A stretch of 64,000 nt of DNA from Bacteroides faecium (GCF_012113595.1 NZ_CP050831.1:2232001-2296000), one strand, 5' to 3'; numbered from the stretch's first letter, positions 31,998-41,168 are shown. A program made the numbers and translations. The notes: generated by a model from the sequence alone, not told the origin.

Positions 31998-33254
31998 ATG
32001 AACTTGAATAGACATTGCGTATTACTATTGCTTATGGCAATCTTGATGATTCCGTCACAAGACCTGTCGGCAAAAAAGAAGAAACAAGTGAAAGAACCGA
32101 CTGACCGTGAGTTATGGGCGGGAGTGATGTATCGTATGGCTGCACCGGTGCTTAGTAATATGAGTGAAGGCAAGCTACAGGAAAATATGTTGGTAGAGTT
32201 AAGCCCGACATGGGACGGAAGAAATAAAAAGGTTACTTATATGGAATGTTTCGGACGTTTGATGGCAGGACTGGCTCCCTGGATTTCATTGCCGGATGAT
32301 GACACGGTTGAAGGTGGTCAACGCAAACAACTGCGTGAATGGGCGCTCAAGAGTTATGCGCAGGCTGTCGCCCCGGAAAGTCCCGATTATTTGTTGTGGA
32401 GAAAGGAAGGTCAAACCCTGGTGGATGCCGCTTATATCGCGGAAAGTTTCATAAGAGGATATGATGTTTTATGGGTTCCGTTGGACAGCGTGACGAAACA
32501 ACGTTATATTACCGAGTTTACACAGCTTCACCGGGTAGACCCGCCTTATACGAATTGGTTATTGTTCTCTGCTACCGTAGAAGCCTTTCTACGGAAAGCG
32601 GGTGCGCCAAGTGATACTTACCGCATAGCTTCGGCGCTGCGCAAAGTGGAAGAATGGTACGTCGGTGACGGCTGGTATTCGGATGGAAAGGATTTTGCTT
32701 TCGACTATTACAATAGTTTTGTATTGCATCCCATGTATATAGAACCGCTGGAAATAATGACCAACGGCGGAAAGAATAAAGTCTGGAATATGCCGGACTG
32801 TGATTACAACCGTGCGGTAAAACGGATGCAACGTTTCGGAATGATTTTGGAACGGTTCATCTCTCCCGAAGGGACGCTCCCTGTTTTCGGTCGTTCTATT
32901 ACCTATCGTACAGGAACTTTGCAGCCTTTAGCATTGCTGGCATGGAGAGAATGGTTACCCAAGGAATTGCCGAACGGACAAGTGCGTGCAGCCATGACGG
33001 CTGTTATTAAGCGAATGTTTGGCGATGACCGTAATTTCAATGAAAAAGGATTCCTGACGTTGGGATTCAATGGCAAGCAACCGGATATATCCGACTGGTA
33101 CACAAATAATGGTAGCTTATATATGGCATCACTTGCTTTCCTGCCGCTCGGACTTCCGGCTGACCATCCCTTCTGGACATCTCCTGCTGAAGACTGGACA
33201 AGTAAAAAAGCCTGGGAAGGGAATGACTTCCCGAAAGACCATGCTTTTCATTAA
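31998..33254 (+). CDS. GH154 (DUF2264) family glycosidase, likely exo-beta-glucuronidase
   Basis: 418 residues with a signal peptide ending near QDLSA, then an (alpha/alpha) barrel-like sequence with DUF2264 features (YMECFGRLMAGLAPW, VDAAYIAESFIRGYDVLW, DPPYTNWLLFSATVEAFL, YVGDGWYSDGKDFAFDYYNSFVLHPMY, broken here only for description). DUF2264 became GH154. As I recall, the B. thetaiotaomicron member removes glucuronic acid from arabinogalactan side chains. It is the first gene of a four-gene operon with spacings of 28, 14 and 4 bases. The family call is secure; the activity is inferred from the family and from the GH145 and GH105 neighbours. Confidence 0.88.
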   Translation: MNLNRHCVLLLLMAILMIPSQDLSAKKKKQVKEPTDRELWAGVMYRMAAPVLSNMSEGKLQENMLVELSPTWDGRNKKVTYMECFGRLMAGLAPWISLPDDDTVEGGQRKQLREWALKSYAQAVAPESPDYLLWRKEGQTLVDAAYIAESFIRGYDVLWVPLDSVTKQRYITEFTQLHRVDPPYTNWLLFSATVEAFLRKAGAPSDTYRIASALRKVEEWYVGDGWYSDGKDFAFDYYNSFVLHPMYIEPLEIMTNGGKNKVWNMPDCDYNRAVKRMQRFGMILERFISPEGTLPVFGRSITYRTGTLQPLALLAWREWLPKELPNGQVRAAMTAVIKRMFGDDRNFNEKGFLTLGFNGKQPDISDWYTNNGSLYMASLAFLPLGLPADHPFWTSPAEDWTSKKAWEGNDFPKDHAFH

Positions 33255-33282
33255 TAATGAATTAACCAACAAATATTGATAT

Positions 33283-34305
33283 ATGACTAGACTATTATTA
33301 CTGTTTGTGGCTTGCGTAGGCTTGCTTCCAATATCCGTACAGGCTCAGAAGAATACGAACTTTATTCCCGGAGAAGTGTGGAAAGATACCGATGGAAATC
33401 CGATTAACGCTCATGGCGGCGGACTTCTTTATCACGATGGCACATATTATTGGTATGGTGAGTACAAAAAAGGAAAAACCATTTTGCCCGAATGGGCTAC
33501 CTGGGAATGTTACCGTACGGATGTGACCGGAGTAGGTTGCTACTCTTCCAAAGACTTGCTGAACTGGAAATTTGAAGGCATTGTGCTTCCGGCCGTAAAA
33601 GATGACCCGAATCACGACTTGCATCCGTCCAAAGTCTTGGAACGTCCGAAAGTGGTTTATAATAAGAAAACGGGCAAGTTCGTAATGTGGGCGCATGTGG
33701 AAAGTGCCGATTACAGTAAGGCTTGTGCCGGAGTTGCCGTTGCCGATTCTCCCGTTGGGCCGTTCATTTATCAGGGAAGTTTCCGCCCTAACAATGCAAT
33801 GAGTCGTGACCAGACCGTTTTTGTGGACGATGACGGTCGTGCCTATCAATTCTATTCTTCCGAGAACAATGAAACCATGTATATCAGCCTGCTGACTGAC
33901 GACTATCTGAAGCCGAGCGGACGCTTTACACGTAATTTCGTGAAAGAATCCCGTGAAGCTCCGGCTGTATTCAAATATAAGGGTAAGTATTATATGCTCA
34001 GTTCCGGTTGTACGGGCTGGGACCCGAATGTGGCTGAGATGGCAGTGGCTGATTCTATTATGGGTACATGGAAAACTATCGGAGACCCATGTACCGGGCC
34101 GGATGCGGATAAGACATTTTATGCACAGAGTACTTATGTGCAACCTGTCGTAGGAAAGAAGGATGCATATATCGCCCTTTTCGACCGTTGGAAAAAGAAA
34201 GATTTGGAAGACTCCCGCTATGTATGGTTGCCTGTATTGATAAAAGACGGAAAAATTACTATCCCCTGGCAGGCGAAATGGAATCTTTCCTTCTTTGATA
34301 AATAA
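33283..34305 (+). CDS. GH43 subfamily-24-type exo-beta-1,3-galactanase
   Basis: 340 residues with a signal peptide ending near SVQAQ. The first blade carries INAHGGGLLYHDGTYYWYGE, the hallmark of the exo-beta-1,3-galactanase group. The usual GH43 base aspartate is absent from this position, as known for subfamily 24, in which a glutamine is thought to take part. The acid Glu lies in SREAPAVFKYKGKYY, and a glutamine-bearing motif AQSTYVQPV lies near the C-terminus. It should strip galactose from the beta-1,3-galactan backbone of arabinogalactan, bypassing beta-1,6 side chains. No carbohydrate-binding module is attached. It lies 28 bases after the GH154 gene. Confidence 0.87.
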   Translation: MTRLLLLFVACVGLLPISVQAQKNTNFIPGEVWKDTDGNPINAHGGGLLYHDGTYYWYGEYKKGKTILPEWATWECYRTDVTGVGCYSSKDLLNWKFEGIVLPAVKDDPNHDLHPSKVLERPKVVYNKKTGKFVMWAHVESADYSKACAGVAVADSPVGPFIYQGSFRPNNAMSRDQTVFVDDDGRAYQFYSSENNETMYISLLTDDYLKPSGRFTRNFVKESREAPAVFKYKGKYYMLSSGCTGWDPNVAEMAVADSIMGTWKTIGDPCTGPDADKTFYAQSTYVQPVVGKKDAYIALFDRWKKKDLEDSRYVWLPVLIKDGKITIPWQAKWNLSFFDK

Positions 34306-34319
34306 AAAAGAAAACAAGC

Positions 34320-35615
34320 ATGAAACGGATATTGCTACTGCTTTGCGGAATTATGCTGGTTCCTGTGTTATGTTACTCCCAACATTTGGTGGAAGTGGGG
34401 AAGGGGTATAGCTGTACTTCAGTCAACACTGCGGTGTTCCGTAATAATTCTCTGGTTACTCATGGAGATGAGCAGTACATCAGCTATTATGATGCTGACG
34501 GTTATCTGACACTGGGAAAACGCAGACTGAACTCCAGACAATGGACGCTGCATCGTACCCAATATCAGGGAAATGTGAAGGACGCCCATAATATCATCAG
34601 TATGATGGTGGACGGAGAGGGGTATGTGCACGTATCTTTTGACCATCATGGTCATAAATTGAATTACTGCCGGAGCATTGCTCCCGGTTCTTTGGAGTTG
34701 GGAGATAAAATGCCAATGACCGGAGTAGATGAAGGTAATGTTACTTATCCCGAATTTTATCCTTTATCGGGCGGAGATTTATTGTTTGCCTACCGTTCCG
34801 GTTCTTCCGGGCGTGGTAATCTGGTGATGAACCGTTACTCATTGAAAGAACGCAAGTGGACTCGTGTGCAGGATGTATTGATTGACGGCGAGAATCAACG
34901 AAACGCCTATTGGCAGTTATACGTTGATGAACAGGGAACTATCCATCTTTCATGGGTGTGGCGTGAAACCTGGCATGTAGAGACAAACCACGATATTTGT
35001 TATGCCCGTTCGTTTGATAATGGTGTAACCTGGTATAAATCGAATGGCGAGCAATATAAACTTCCGATTAAATTATCGAACGCGGAATATGCTTGTCGCC
35101 TGCCTCAAAACTGTGAATTGATAAACCAGACAAGCATGAGTGCCGATGCAGACGGAAATCCCTATATAGCTACTTACTGGAGAGAACCCGACAGTGACGT
35201 ACCGCAATATCGCATAGTGTGGAATGACGGGAAAGTATGGCATCACCGGCAGGTGACAGAACGTAAAATGCCTTTTACCCTGAAAGGCGGTGGCACGAAG
35301 ATGATTCCTATCGCTCGTCCGCGTATTGTCGTAGAGGATGGAGAAGTATTTTATATCTTCCGCGACGAAGAACGGGGAAGCTGTGTTTCTATAGCTCATG
35401 CTGCCGATGCCGGTACCAGCAAATGGACGATAACGGATTTAACCGACTTTCCGGTAGATGCCTGGGAACCGTCACACGACACGGAACTTTGGAAGCAACA
35501 ACGGAAATTGCATCTCTTTGTACAACATACCCGCCAGGGAGACGGTGAACGTACCGCAGAGATTGAACCTCAGATGGTATATGTGTTGGAAATGAACATG
35601 AATACAAATAAATAA
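34320..35615 (+). CDS. GH145 seven-bladed propeller, alpha-L-rhamnosidase acting on Rha-GlcA
   Basis: 431 residues with a signal peptide ending near VLCYSQ. The rest is made of BNR-like propeller repeats (EQYISYYDADGYLTLGKR, GYVHVSFDHHGHKLNY, GTIHLSWVWRETW, GNPYIATYWREPD). GH145 removes L-rhamnose alpha-1,4-linked to glucuronic acid at the tips of arabinogalactan side chains. The characterised B. thetaiotaomicron enzyme uses His48; in this protein residue 48 is also His (LVTHGDEQYI). Some relatives have Gln at this place. The catalytic site is therefore intact. Close packing (14 bases after the GH43 gene, 4 before GH105) shows co-expression. Confidence 0.9.
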   Translation: MKRILLLLCGIMLVPVLCYSQHLVEVGKGYSCTSVNTAVFRNNSLVTHGDEQYISYYDADGYLTLGKRRLNSRQWTLHRTQYQGNVKDAHNIISMMVDGEGYVHVSFDHHGHKLNYCRSIAPGSLELGDKMPMTGVDEGNVTYPEFYPLSGGDLLFAYRSGSSGRGNLVMNRYSLKERKWTRVQDVLIDGENQRNAYWQLYVDEQGTIHLSWVWRETWHVETNHDICYARSFDNGVTWYKSNGEQYKLPIKLSNAEYACRLPQNCELINQTSMSADADGNPYIATYWREPDSDVPQYRIVWNDGKVWHHRQVTERKMPFTLKGGGTKMIPIARPRIVVEDGEVFYIFRDEERGSCVSIAHAADAGTSKWTITDLTDFPVDAWEPSHDTELWKQQRKLHLFVQHTRQGDGERTAEIEPQMVYVLEMNMNTNK

Positions 35616-35619
35616 AGAT

Positions 35620-36753
35620 ATGAAGAATTTATACGTAACTCTTTTCTCCGCTTTCTTTTTAGGAAGCATGGTCTGTGCTGGTTGTACGGATAAGAAAACC
35701 GATTCTTCGGAAGAGGTGATAGAGATTATCCATAAGGTGAATGGGTATTGGCAGGCGAACCACCCGGAACATGGCCGTTCCTTTTGGGATAACGCAGCTT
35801 ATCATACCGGAAATATGGAAGCCTATTTCCTGACAAAGAAGCCGGAATATTTAGAGTTTTCGAAAGGTTGGGCTGAACATAACGAATGGAAAGGTGCTAA
35901 ATCGGATGATAAAACTTGTTGGAAGTATAGTTATGGAGAAAGTGACGACTATGTACTTTTCGGGGATTATCAGATTTGTTTCCAGACCTATGCTGATTTA
36001 TACAATCTGGAACCGGATACACAGAAGATAGCCCGTGCCCGCGAAGTGATGGAATATCAGATGAGTACTTCTAACCATGATTATTGGTGGTGGGCGGATG
36101 GTCTGTATATGGTAATGCCTGTTATGACAAAGATGTACAACATCACGAAGAATCCGCTTTACCTGGAGAAACTGCACGAATATCTTGCTTATGCCGACAG
36201 TATCATGTATGATGAAGAAGCCGGACTTTACTATCGGGACGGTAAATACGTATACCCCAAGCATAAAAGTATGAACGGTAAAAAAGATTTTTGGGCACGT
36301 GGAGACGGCTGGGTATTGGCAGGACTGGCAAAAGTACTGAAAGACTTGCCCGAAACAGATAAATACCGTCAGGAATATATAGACCGTTTCCGTACACTTG
36401 CCAAATCTATTGCTGCCTGCCAGCAACCGGAAGGTTATTGGACACGCAGCATGCTTGACCCTGAACATGCGCCGGGACCGGAAACCAGCGGAACAGCTTT
36501 CTTTACTTATGGTTTGCAGTGGGGGATAAACAATGGCTTCCTTAATTCCGATGAATATCAGCCGGTAGTTGAAAAAGCATGGAAATACCTGTCAACAGTT
36601 GCTTTGCAACCCGATGGAAAGATTGGCTATGTGCAGCCGATTGGTGAGAAAGCGATACCGGGTCAGGTAGTGGATGCAAACTCTACTTCAAACTTTGGAG
36701 TCGGGGCTTTCTTGTTGGCAGCTTGTGAGCGGGTACGTTATCTGGATAAATAG
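35620..36753 (+). CDS. GH105 unsaturated glucuronyl hydrolase
   Basis: 377 residues, probably a lipoprotein with Cys22 (SMVCAGC). The (alpha/alpha)6 barrel is seen in AAYHTGNMEAYF, WKYSYGESDDYVLFGDYQI, HDYWWWADGLYMVMPVM (the Asp160 position corresponds to the catalytic aspartate of GH88/GH105 enzymes) and DFWARGDGWVLAGLA. GH105 enzymes hydrate and release the 4,5-unsaturated uronic acid left by polysaccharide lyases. No lyase gene is in this window, so either one is encoded elsewhere or the enzyme salvages products made by other species. It is the last gene of the operon; the convergent GNAT gene ends 8 bases on. Confidence 0.9.
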   Translation: MKNLYVTLFSAFFLGSMVCAGCTDKKTDSSEEVIEIIHKVNGYWQANHPEHGRSFWDNAAYHTGNMEAYFLTKKPEYLEFSKGWAEHNEWKGAKSDDKTCWKYSYGESDDYVLFGDYQICFQTYADLYNLEPDTQKIARAREVMEYQMSTSNHDYWWWADGLYMVMPVMTKMYNITKNPLYLEKLHEYLAYADSIMYDEEAGLYYRDGKYVYPKHKSMNGKKDFWARGDGWVLAGLAKVLKDLPETDKYRQEYIDRFRTLAKSIAACQQPEGYWTRSMLDPEHAPGPETSGTAFFTYGLQWGINNGFLNSDEYQPVVEKAWKYLSTVALQPDGKIGYVQPIGEKAIPGQVVDANSTSNFGVGAFLLAACERVRYLDK

Positions 36754-36761
36754 TCCGTACC

Positions 36762-37802
36762 TTAATTCAGCATCAAACTCATATAGGGATTTAACTTCTT
36801 GAGTATTCTCTCTGTTAATTCACTTATATTCATTTGTATATGTGCACCGGGCAGCCGTTCGGTGCTATATCTGCATTTTCCGTTGGACAGATAGTAATAA
36901 CCATTATTCACCGATAACTGCTTGTCTGATACTTCCAGTTGCATTTCATCTTCAGGAAAGGCGGACGCATAAATCTGCAATACTTCTTTAGCATTGATAA
37001 TTCGTGCCATTCCTAGTGAATGTTGAGGCAATTCTTTATCGGGTGGTAGCAATTGGATTATATGGTTACAGCCGGTATCTTGTTTAATGGCAAATAATAA
37101 ACTGTACTCCGTATCTTTATCCTCTGCTAGAAGTTCATTGATAATGATACGTTTTTCTCCTTTATATATAATGGCTACTCCCCGTATTTCATTAGCTTGT
37201 CTTGCAACAAATAAATTTCCCCCACTGATAGGTAAGTCTGCCATAATAACCTGAAAATCCTCTACGGTGTGTTGAATGCAACAGGAACGCTCAGATAACT
37301 TCTTATTCAGATATGAATAGACTTCATCCTGAGGTTCGGAAACTACATCGACAGTAATCTCTTTGGAAGGGATAAACTCTGGTAAAGTAATCTCCTTGAC
37401 CGAATACTGAAAGACAGAAGCATATCCCATACGTTTATAATAATCGAATAGCCAAGGCTCTGCCGGTATCAGTGTGCTGAACTGTAACCCATTCCGCAGC
37501 ATCCGGGCAAAAGACTGGGATAAGAGTTCGCGCATCACTCCCTTACTTCGAAAATCAGGATGCGTGCAGGCTCCTGAAATATACGAAGTCTGTACTGTCT
37601 CTCCGCAGAAAGTCATCGGATAAGGAAGCATCTGAAGCGCAGAAATAACTTCGTCACCACTTTGGATGGCGACATTCACTTCGTTCTTATAGCGCAGTCT
37701 GAAGTACATTTCAATAAAATCTTCGCTATCGTTGAAGCACAATTTCCATAATGCTTTTACTTGTTCCTTTATTATCATATTCGTTCGTCGGGAATTTACC
37801 AT
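36762..37802 (-). CDS. GNAT family N-acetyltransferase, Eis-like
   Basis: 346 residues. The N-terminal half has the GNAT signature (SYISGACTHPDFRSKGVMREL, about residues 72-92, containing the acetyl-CoA loop; PWLFDYYKRMGYASVFQYS). The middle part is a second, degenerate acetyltransferase-like fold. The C-terminal 100 residues resemble the sterol-carrier-like domain of Eis proteins. The acceptor is unknown. The start at 37802 overlaps the DUF2156 stop (ATGGTAA), suggesting coupling; a second Met at residue 9 (MIIKEQVKALW) is a reasonable alternative. It is the distal gene after DUF2156. Confidence 0.82.
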   Translation of the reverse strand: MVNSRRTNMIIKEQVKALWKLCFNDSEDFIEMYFRLRYKNEVNVAIQSGDEVISALQMLPYPMTFCGETVQTSYISGACTHPDFRSKGVMRELLSQSFARMLRNGLQFSTLIPAEPWLFDYYKRMGYASVFQYSVKEITLPEFIPSKEITVDVVSEPQDEVYSYLNKKLSERSCCIQHTVEDFQVIMADLPISGGNLFVARQANEIRGVAIIYKGEKRIIINELLAEDKDTEYSLLFAIKQDTGCNHIIQLLPPDKELPQHSLGMARIINAKEVLQIYASAFPEDEMQLEVSDKQLSVNNGYYYLSNGKCRYSTERLPGAHIQMNISELTERILKKLNPYMSLMLN

Positions 37803-38713
37803 TTAACCATATCCATCGGATGAGTCTTGAGACAAGCCATATACTTTTCAAGAATCGTCACTGGCTGATAAGACAGTTTGGCTTTCCGTAACCCCTCGAT
37901 CCCTAAATCCTCTTCCCGGTTGATATAAATATACTGTTCGGGAATCCGGTTCGCAAATTCATAATTAATCATGGCATAAGCACCGTCGATGGAAGTATCT
38001 GCCTTTTCTACATGTACGCCGAATGTCTCATGGTTGATAGGCATGCCGAAGGTGAAAGCAACAATTTTTCCGTTCACATGGAGAATACCACCGGTCAATC
38101 CGAGGGCTTCAAAGTTATGAAGGGCATAAATCAAGGCACGGCGTTCATTACCCGTTCCTTCTTGTTGGTCACAATTATTCACTTTGCACCATTCCGCTTC
38201 CAGATCCAGACATTCCCGGATACGGTCGGGAGTAATCGGAGTATATTCATAATCCGGATATGTATTGCGGAATCGGTTGATATGATTTCTTTTTGCTTGG
38301 AATTTCTTTCCTTTTAAAGTTGAAAGGTCACTTCTCAGGTAAATGTAATCCGCATAATCACGATCTTCCGTGAAAGTAAATTGTTCGGGAAGGATAGCTT
38401 CGAGTTCGGCACGCATACAGCTGCATACTCCCAGCATGCAGAATGGCTGGTTCTCTTTAGCGGCATCTTCTATCAACTCTTTCAACACGGCTTTCAGGTC
38501 ACCGGTTCCCACAGGCATCATGTAGGCCAGCCGTTCTCCTGCCCAGAATTTGAATACTAAAAAGTTGTCGACTACTGCAAATTGGGTATCATATAAGAAT
38601 CTCCAGCTACAAAGATTGGAGAATGACAGATCACAGTTACGTCTCTCACTTTTCATTGTAAATGAGGTAATCGTGTCTTTATCTGCTAATGTGATATCTT
38701 TAAATGGAATCAT
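37796..38713 (-). CDS. DUF2156 (phosphatidylglycerol lysyltransferase C-terminal-like) protein
   Basis: 305 residues with the double GNAT-like fold of DUF2156: CDLSFSNLCSWRFLYDTQFA near the N-terminus, YIYLRSDLSTLKGKKFQAKRNHIN in the middle, and a C-terminal VNGKIVAFTFGMPINHETF and YINREEDLGIEGLRKAKLSY. This fold is related to the aminoacyl-transfer domain of MprF-type enzymes, but the protein has no membrane segments, so a soluble or lipid-associated transferase is likely. Substrates are unknown. It overlaps the GNAT gene, and the pair may act on the same compound. lrgB lies 56 bases upstream. Confidence 0.85.
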   Translation of the reverse strand: MIPFKDITLADKDTITSFTMKSERRNCDLSFSNLCSWRFLYDTQFAVVDNFLVFKFWAGERLAYMMPVGTGDLKAVLKELIEDAAKENQPFCMLGVCSCMRAELEAILPEQFTFTEDRDYADYIYLRSDLSTLKGKKFQAKRNHINRFRNTYPDYEYTPITPDRIRECLDLEAEWCKVNNCDQQEGTGNERRALIYALHNFEALGLTGGILHVNGKIVAFTFGMPINHETFGVHVEKADTSIDGAYAMINYEFANRIPEQYIYINREEDLGIEGLRKAKLSYQPVTILEKYMACLKTHPMDMVKW

Positions 38714-38769
38714 AAAATTGCGTTTTGCGTTTAACTCTTTATATAACGGAAAATCAGGCGATTTTGTTT

Positions 38770-39465
38770 TTACAGAATACCTAATAATCGAAGAATGGTA
38801 GGTGTCAGCAATGCTGTGAATATTCCGTTCAGTGTCAATCCCAGGCTGGCGTATGCTCCGTATTTGCTGCTGACATCCATTGCAGTCGAGGTACCGACCG
38901 CATGGGCGGCTGTTCCCATAGAAAGCCCTTGGGCAATCGGACTTCCTACACGCATTATCTGCATCGTCTTAAAGCCGCAGATAGCTCCTAATAACCCGAC
39001 TGCTACTACAACTGCCGCCGTCAGCGATGGAATACCACCAATGGCTTTCGTCACTTCCATTGCAATCGGGGTAGTCACCGATTTCGGAGCAAGAGACAGG
39101 ATTACTTCTTGTGAAGCTCCCATAAATTTCGCAATCAGCACCACCGAAATAACTCCGACGATGCATCCTGCCAATTGAGACAGGAGAATCGGCAATAACT
39201 GCTTCTTGATCATTTCCAACTGAAGATATAAAGGTACGCCCAAAGCAACCACAGCCGGACGCAGCCAGAATTCGATAAGATGTCCCCCTTTATTATAAGT
39301 CTCATAAGAGATACCGGTCATTTTAAGGAAGATAATAAGAACGGCGATAGTCAACAATATCGGGTTTAGCAATACTAATCCCGTTTTCTTCTGAAGCAAC
39401 TTGGCAAAGAAGAAAACCCCGAAGGTAATGGCCAACAGGAAGAAGTTATTTTCTAGGAAACTCAT
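38770..39465 (-). CDS. lrgB: LrgB/CidB family membrane protein
   Basis: 231 residues with 6-7 hydrophobic segments and the family motifs PAVVALGVPLYLQLEMIKKQ, LAPKSVTTPIAMEVTKAIGG and GTAAHAVGTSTAMDVSSKYGAYASLGL. In other bacteria LrgAB/CidAB proteins affect autolysin activity or move pyruvate and other small carboxylates across the inner membrane. It starts 13 bases after lrgA. Because it sits divergent from pta-ackA, a role in overflow metabolism (pyruvate or acetate) is attractive but is inferred. Confidence 0.9.
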   Translation of the reverse strand: MSFLENNFFLLAITFGVFFFAKLLQKKTGLVLLNPILLTIAVLIIFLKMTGISYETYNKGGHLIEFWLRPAVVALGVPLYLQLEMIKKQLLPILLSQLAGCIVGVISVVLIAKFMGASQEVILSLAPKSVTTPIAMEVTKAIGGIPSLTAAVVVAVGLLGAICGFKTMQIMRVGSPIAQGLSMGTAAHAVGTSTAMDVSSKYGAYASLGLTLNGIFTALLTPTILRLLGIL

Positions 39466-39478
39466 TTGTCTTTATCAG

Positions 39479-39904
39479 TTAAGTTGTTTTTTCTTTACGG
39501 TGAAGTTTTTCCGGCAGATGAAAATCTGTCAAGTGCAGTTTGCGTGCCAGCTTGATTTGATGCGCCAATCTGAACTTGCGGACAATCTGGTGGACCCATC
39601 CCGTGACAACCAGCACAAGGGCGGTACTAACAATCGTCGCTATCACTATCGGCCAGAATTCTGCCGCAATAACATCGAAGTATAACATAAGCGCCACTCC
39701 GGGCGGGATGAAAAAGAAACCTAAGTTAGCTACCAGAAAGTCGGACAAGCCCTGCACCCAATGCAGTTTAATCCAACCTAATTTCAGAAAGAGGGTGAGC
39801 AGCAGCATACCGATGATGCTGGAGGGGAGCTTGATGCCCGTAAGATAAACTATCAATTCACCCAAAGCCAAACAGCCAAATAAAATGGCGCACTGACGTA
39901 TCAT
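39479..39904 (-). CDS. lrgA: LrgA/CidA family membrane protein
   Basis: 141 residues with four hydrophobic segments and family motifs LGCLALGELIVYLTGIKLPSSI (near the N-terminus), GMLLLTLFLKLGWIKL and NLGFFFIPPGVALMLY. It pairs with LrgB, with a 13-base gap, and heads the minus-strand unit lrgA-lrgB-DUF2156-GNAT. A full -7 element lies 37 bases upstream. The C-terminal tail of about 25 residues is basic and cytoplasmic. Confidence 0.9.
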   Translation of the reverse strand: MIRQCAILFGCLALGELIVYLTGIKLPSSIIGMLLLTLFLKLGWIKLHWVQGLSDFLVANLGFFFIPPGVALMLYFDVIAAEFWPIVIATIVSTALVLVVTGWVHQIVRKFRLAHQIKLARKLHLTDFHLPEKLHRKEKTT

Positions 39905-39940
39905 ATACTAATTACCTATTGATTTTGTTTGAAAACGCTG

Positions 39941-39948
39941 CAAAGGTA
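39941..39948 (-). promoter_or_regulatory. -7 promoter element for lrgAB
   Basis: The minus strand reads TACCTTTG, a full match to TAnnTTTG, 37 bases before the lrgA start. Confidence 0.55.
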
Positions 39949-40041
39949 TGAAAAATAGGAGTACAGTGTTAAATATTATAATATTTTAGACTTGGAACTA
40001 AAATATGGACGAAATTGTAATGTGGATATTGCAAAATTGAG

Positions 40042-40049
40042 TACTTTTG
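40042..40049 (+). promoter_or_regulatory. -7 promoter element for pta-ackA
   Basis: TACTTTTG followed by CACC, a full match to TAnnTTTG, 54 bases before the pta start. Confidence 0.6.
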
Positions 40050-40102
40050 CACCGCAAATTACAAATCGTAAGTAGGTTTTATAATATTATTCAATATATC
40101 TT

Positions 40103-41122
40103 ATGCTCAATTTAATCAACCAAATCGTTGAACGCGCGAAAGCAAACCGCCAACGTATTGTTCTTCCCGAAGGAACTGAAGAACGCACATTAAAAGCTGC
40201 CAATCAGATTTTGACAGACGAAGTTGCCGACCTTATTTTATTAGGTAAACCGGCTGAAATCATCGAACTCGCTGTAAAATGGGGATTGGGAAACATCGGT
40301 AAAGCTACTATCATTGATCCTGAAACTTCTCCGAAACACGAAGAGTATGCACAGTTGTTGTGTGAACTTCGCAAGAAGAAAGGAATGACTATCGAAGAAG
40401 CCCGTAATTTGACGAATGACCCTTTGTTCTATGGTTGTTTAATGATTAAGAACGGCGATGCTGACGGTCAGTTGGCTGGTGCCCGCAATACTACGGGTAA
40501 TGTATTGCGTCCTGCTTTGCAGATTATCAAGACAGCTCCGGGCATCACTTGTGTGTCAGGTGCTATGTTGTTGCTCACTCACGCTCCTGAGTATGGAAAG
40601 AATGGGATTCTGGTGATGGGTGACGTGGCTGTAACTCCGGTTCCTGATGCTAACCAGTTAGCGCAGATTGCTGTTTGTACTGCTCAGACTGCAAAGGCTG
40701 TTGCTGGTATCGAAAATCCGAAAGTAGCTTTGTTGAGCTTCTCTACGAAAGGTTCTGCCAAGCACGAAGTAGTAGACAAAGTGGTAGAAGCAACCAAGAT
40801 TGCCAAGGAAATGGCTCCGACTCTCGATTTGGATGGTGAAATGCAGGCAGATGCCGCTCTTGTTCCTGAAGTGGGTGCAAGTAAAGCTCCGGGTTCGGAC
40901 GTAGCCGGACAGGCAAACGTACTGATTGTTCCTAGTCTGGAAGTTGGTAACATCTCTTATAAATTAGTTCAACGCTTGGGACACGCTGACGCTATCGGCC
41001 CGATTCTTCAAGGTATCGCTTGTCCGGTCAACGACTTGTCTCGCGGCTGCTCTATCGAAGATGTATATCGCATGATTGCTATCACAGCCAATCAGGCTAT
41101 TGCTGCAAAAGCAAACAAATAA
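40103..41122 (+). CDS. pta: Phosphate acetyltransferase
   Basis: Pta converts acetyl-CoA and phosphate to acetyl phosphate. 339 residues, the short single-domain form without the N-terminal regulatory domains of the E. coli enzyme. Signatures: RIVLPEGTEERTLKAA near the N-terminus, DPLFYGCLMIKNGDADGQLAGA, LLSFSTKGSAKHE, DGEMQADAALVPEVGASKAPGS (described in parts) and ANVLIVPSLEVGNISYKL. With ackA 46 bases downstream it forms the acetate-producing ATP pathway, a major energy route in Bacteroides. Confidence 0.97.
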   Translation: MLNLINQIVERAKANRQRIVLPEGTEERTLKAANQILTDEVADLILLGKPAEIIELAVKWGLGNIGKATIIDPETSPKHEEYAQLLCELRKKKGMTIEEARNLTNDPLFYGCLMIKNGDADGQLAGARNTTGNVLRPALQIIKTAPGITCVSGAMLLLTHAPEYGKNGILVMGDVAVTPVPDANQLAQIAVCTAQTAKAVAGIENPKVALLSFSTKGSAKHEVVDKVVEATKIAKEMAPTLDLDGEMQADAALVPEVGASKAPGSDVAGQANVLIVPSLEVGNISYKLVQRLGHADAIGPILQGIACPVNDLSRGCSIEDVYRMIAITANQAIAAKANK

Positions 41123-41168
41123 GTACAAGTATCAGATATAAAGTATTAAGTATAAAATCGACAACAAT

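Noticed and set aside
33283..34305. Broken GH43 because the catalytic base aspartate is missing
   Set aside because: Loss of that aspartate is a known trait of the exo-beta-1,3-galactanase subfamily. The rest of the protein is intact.
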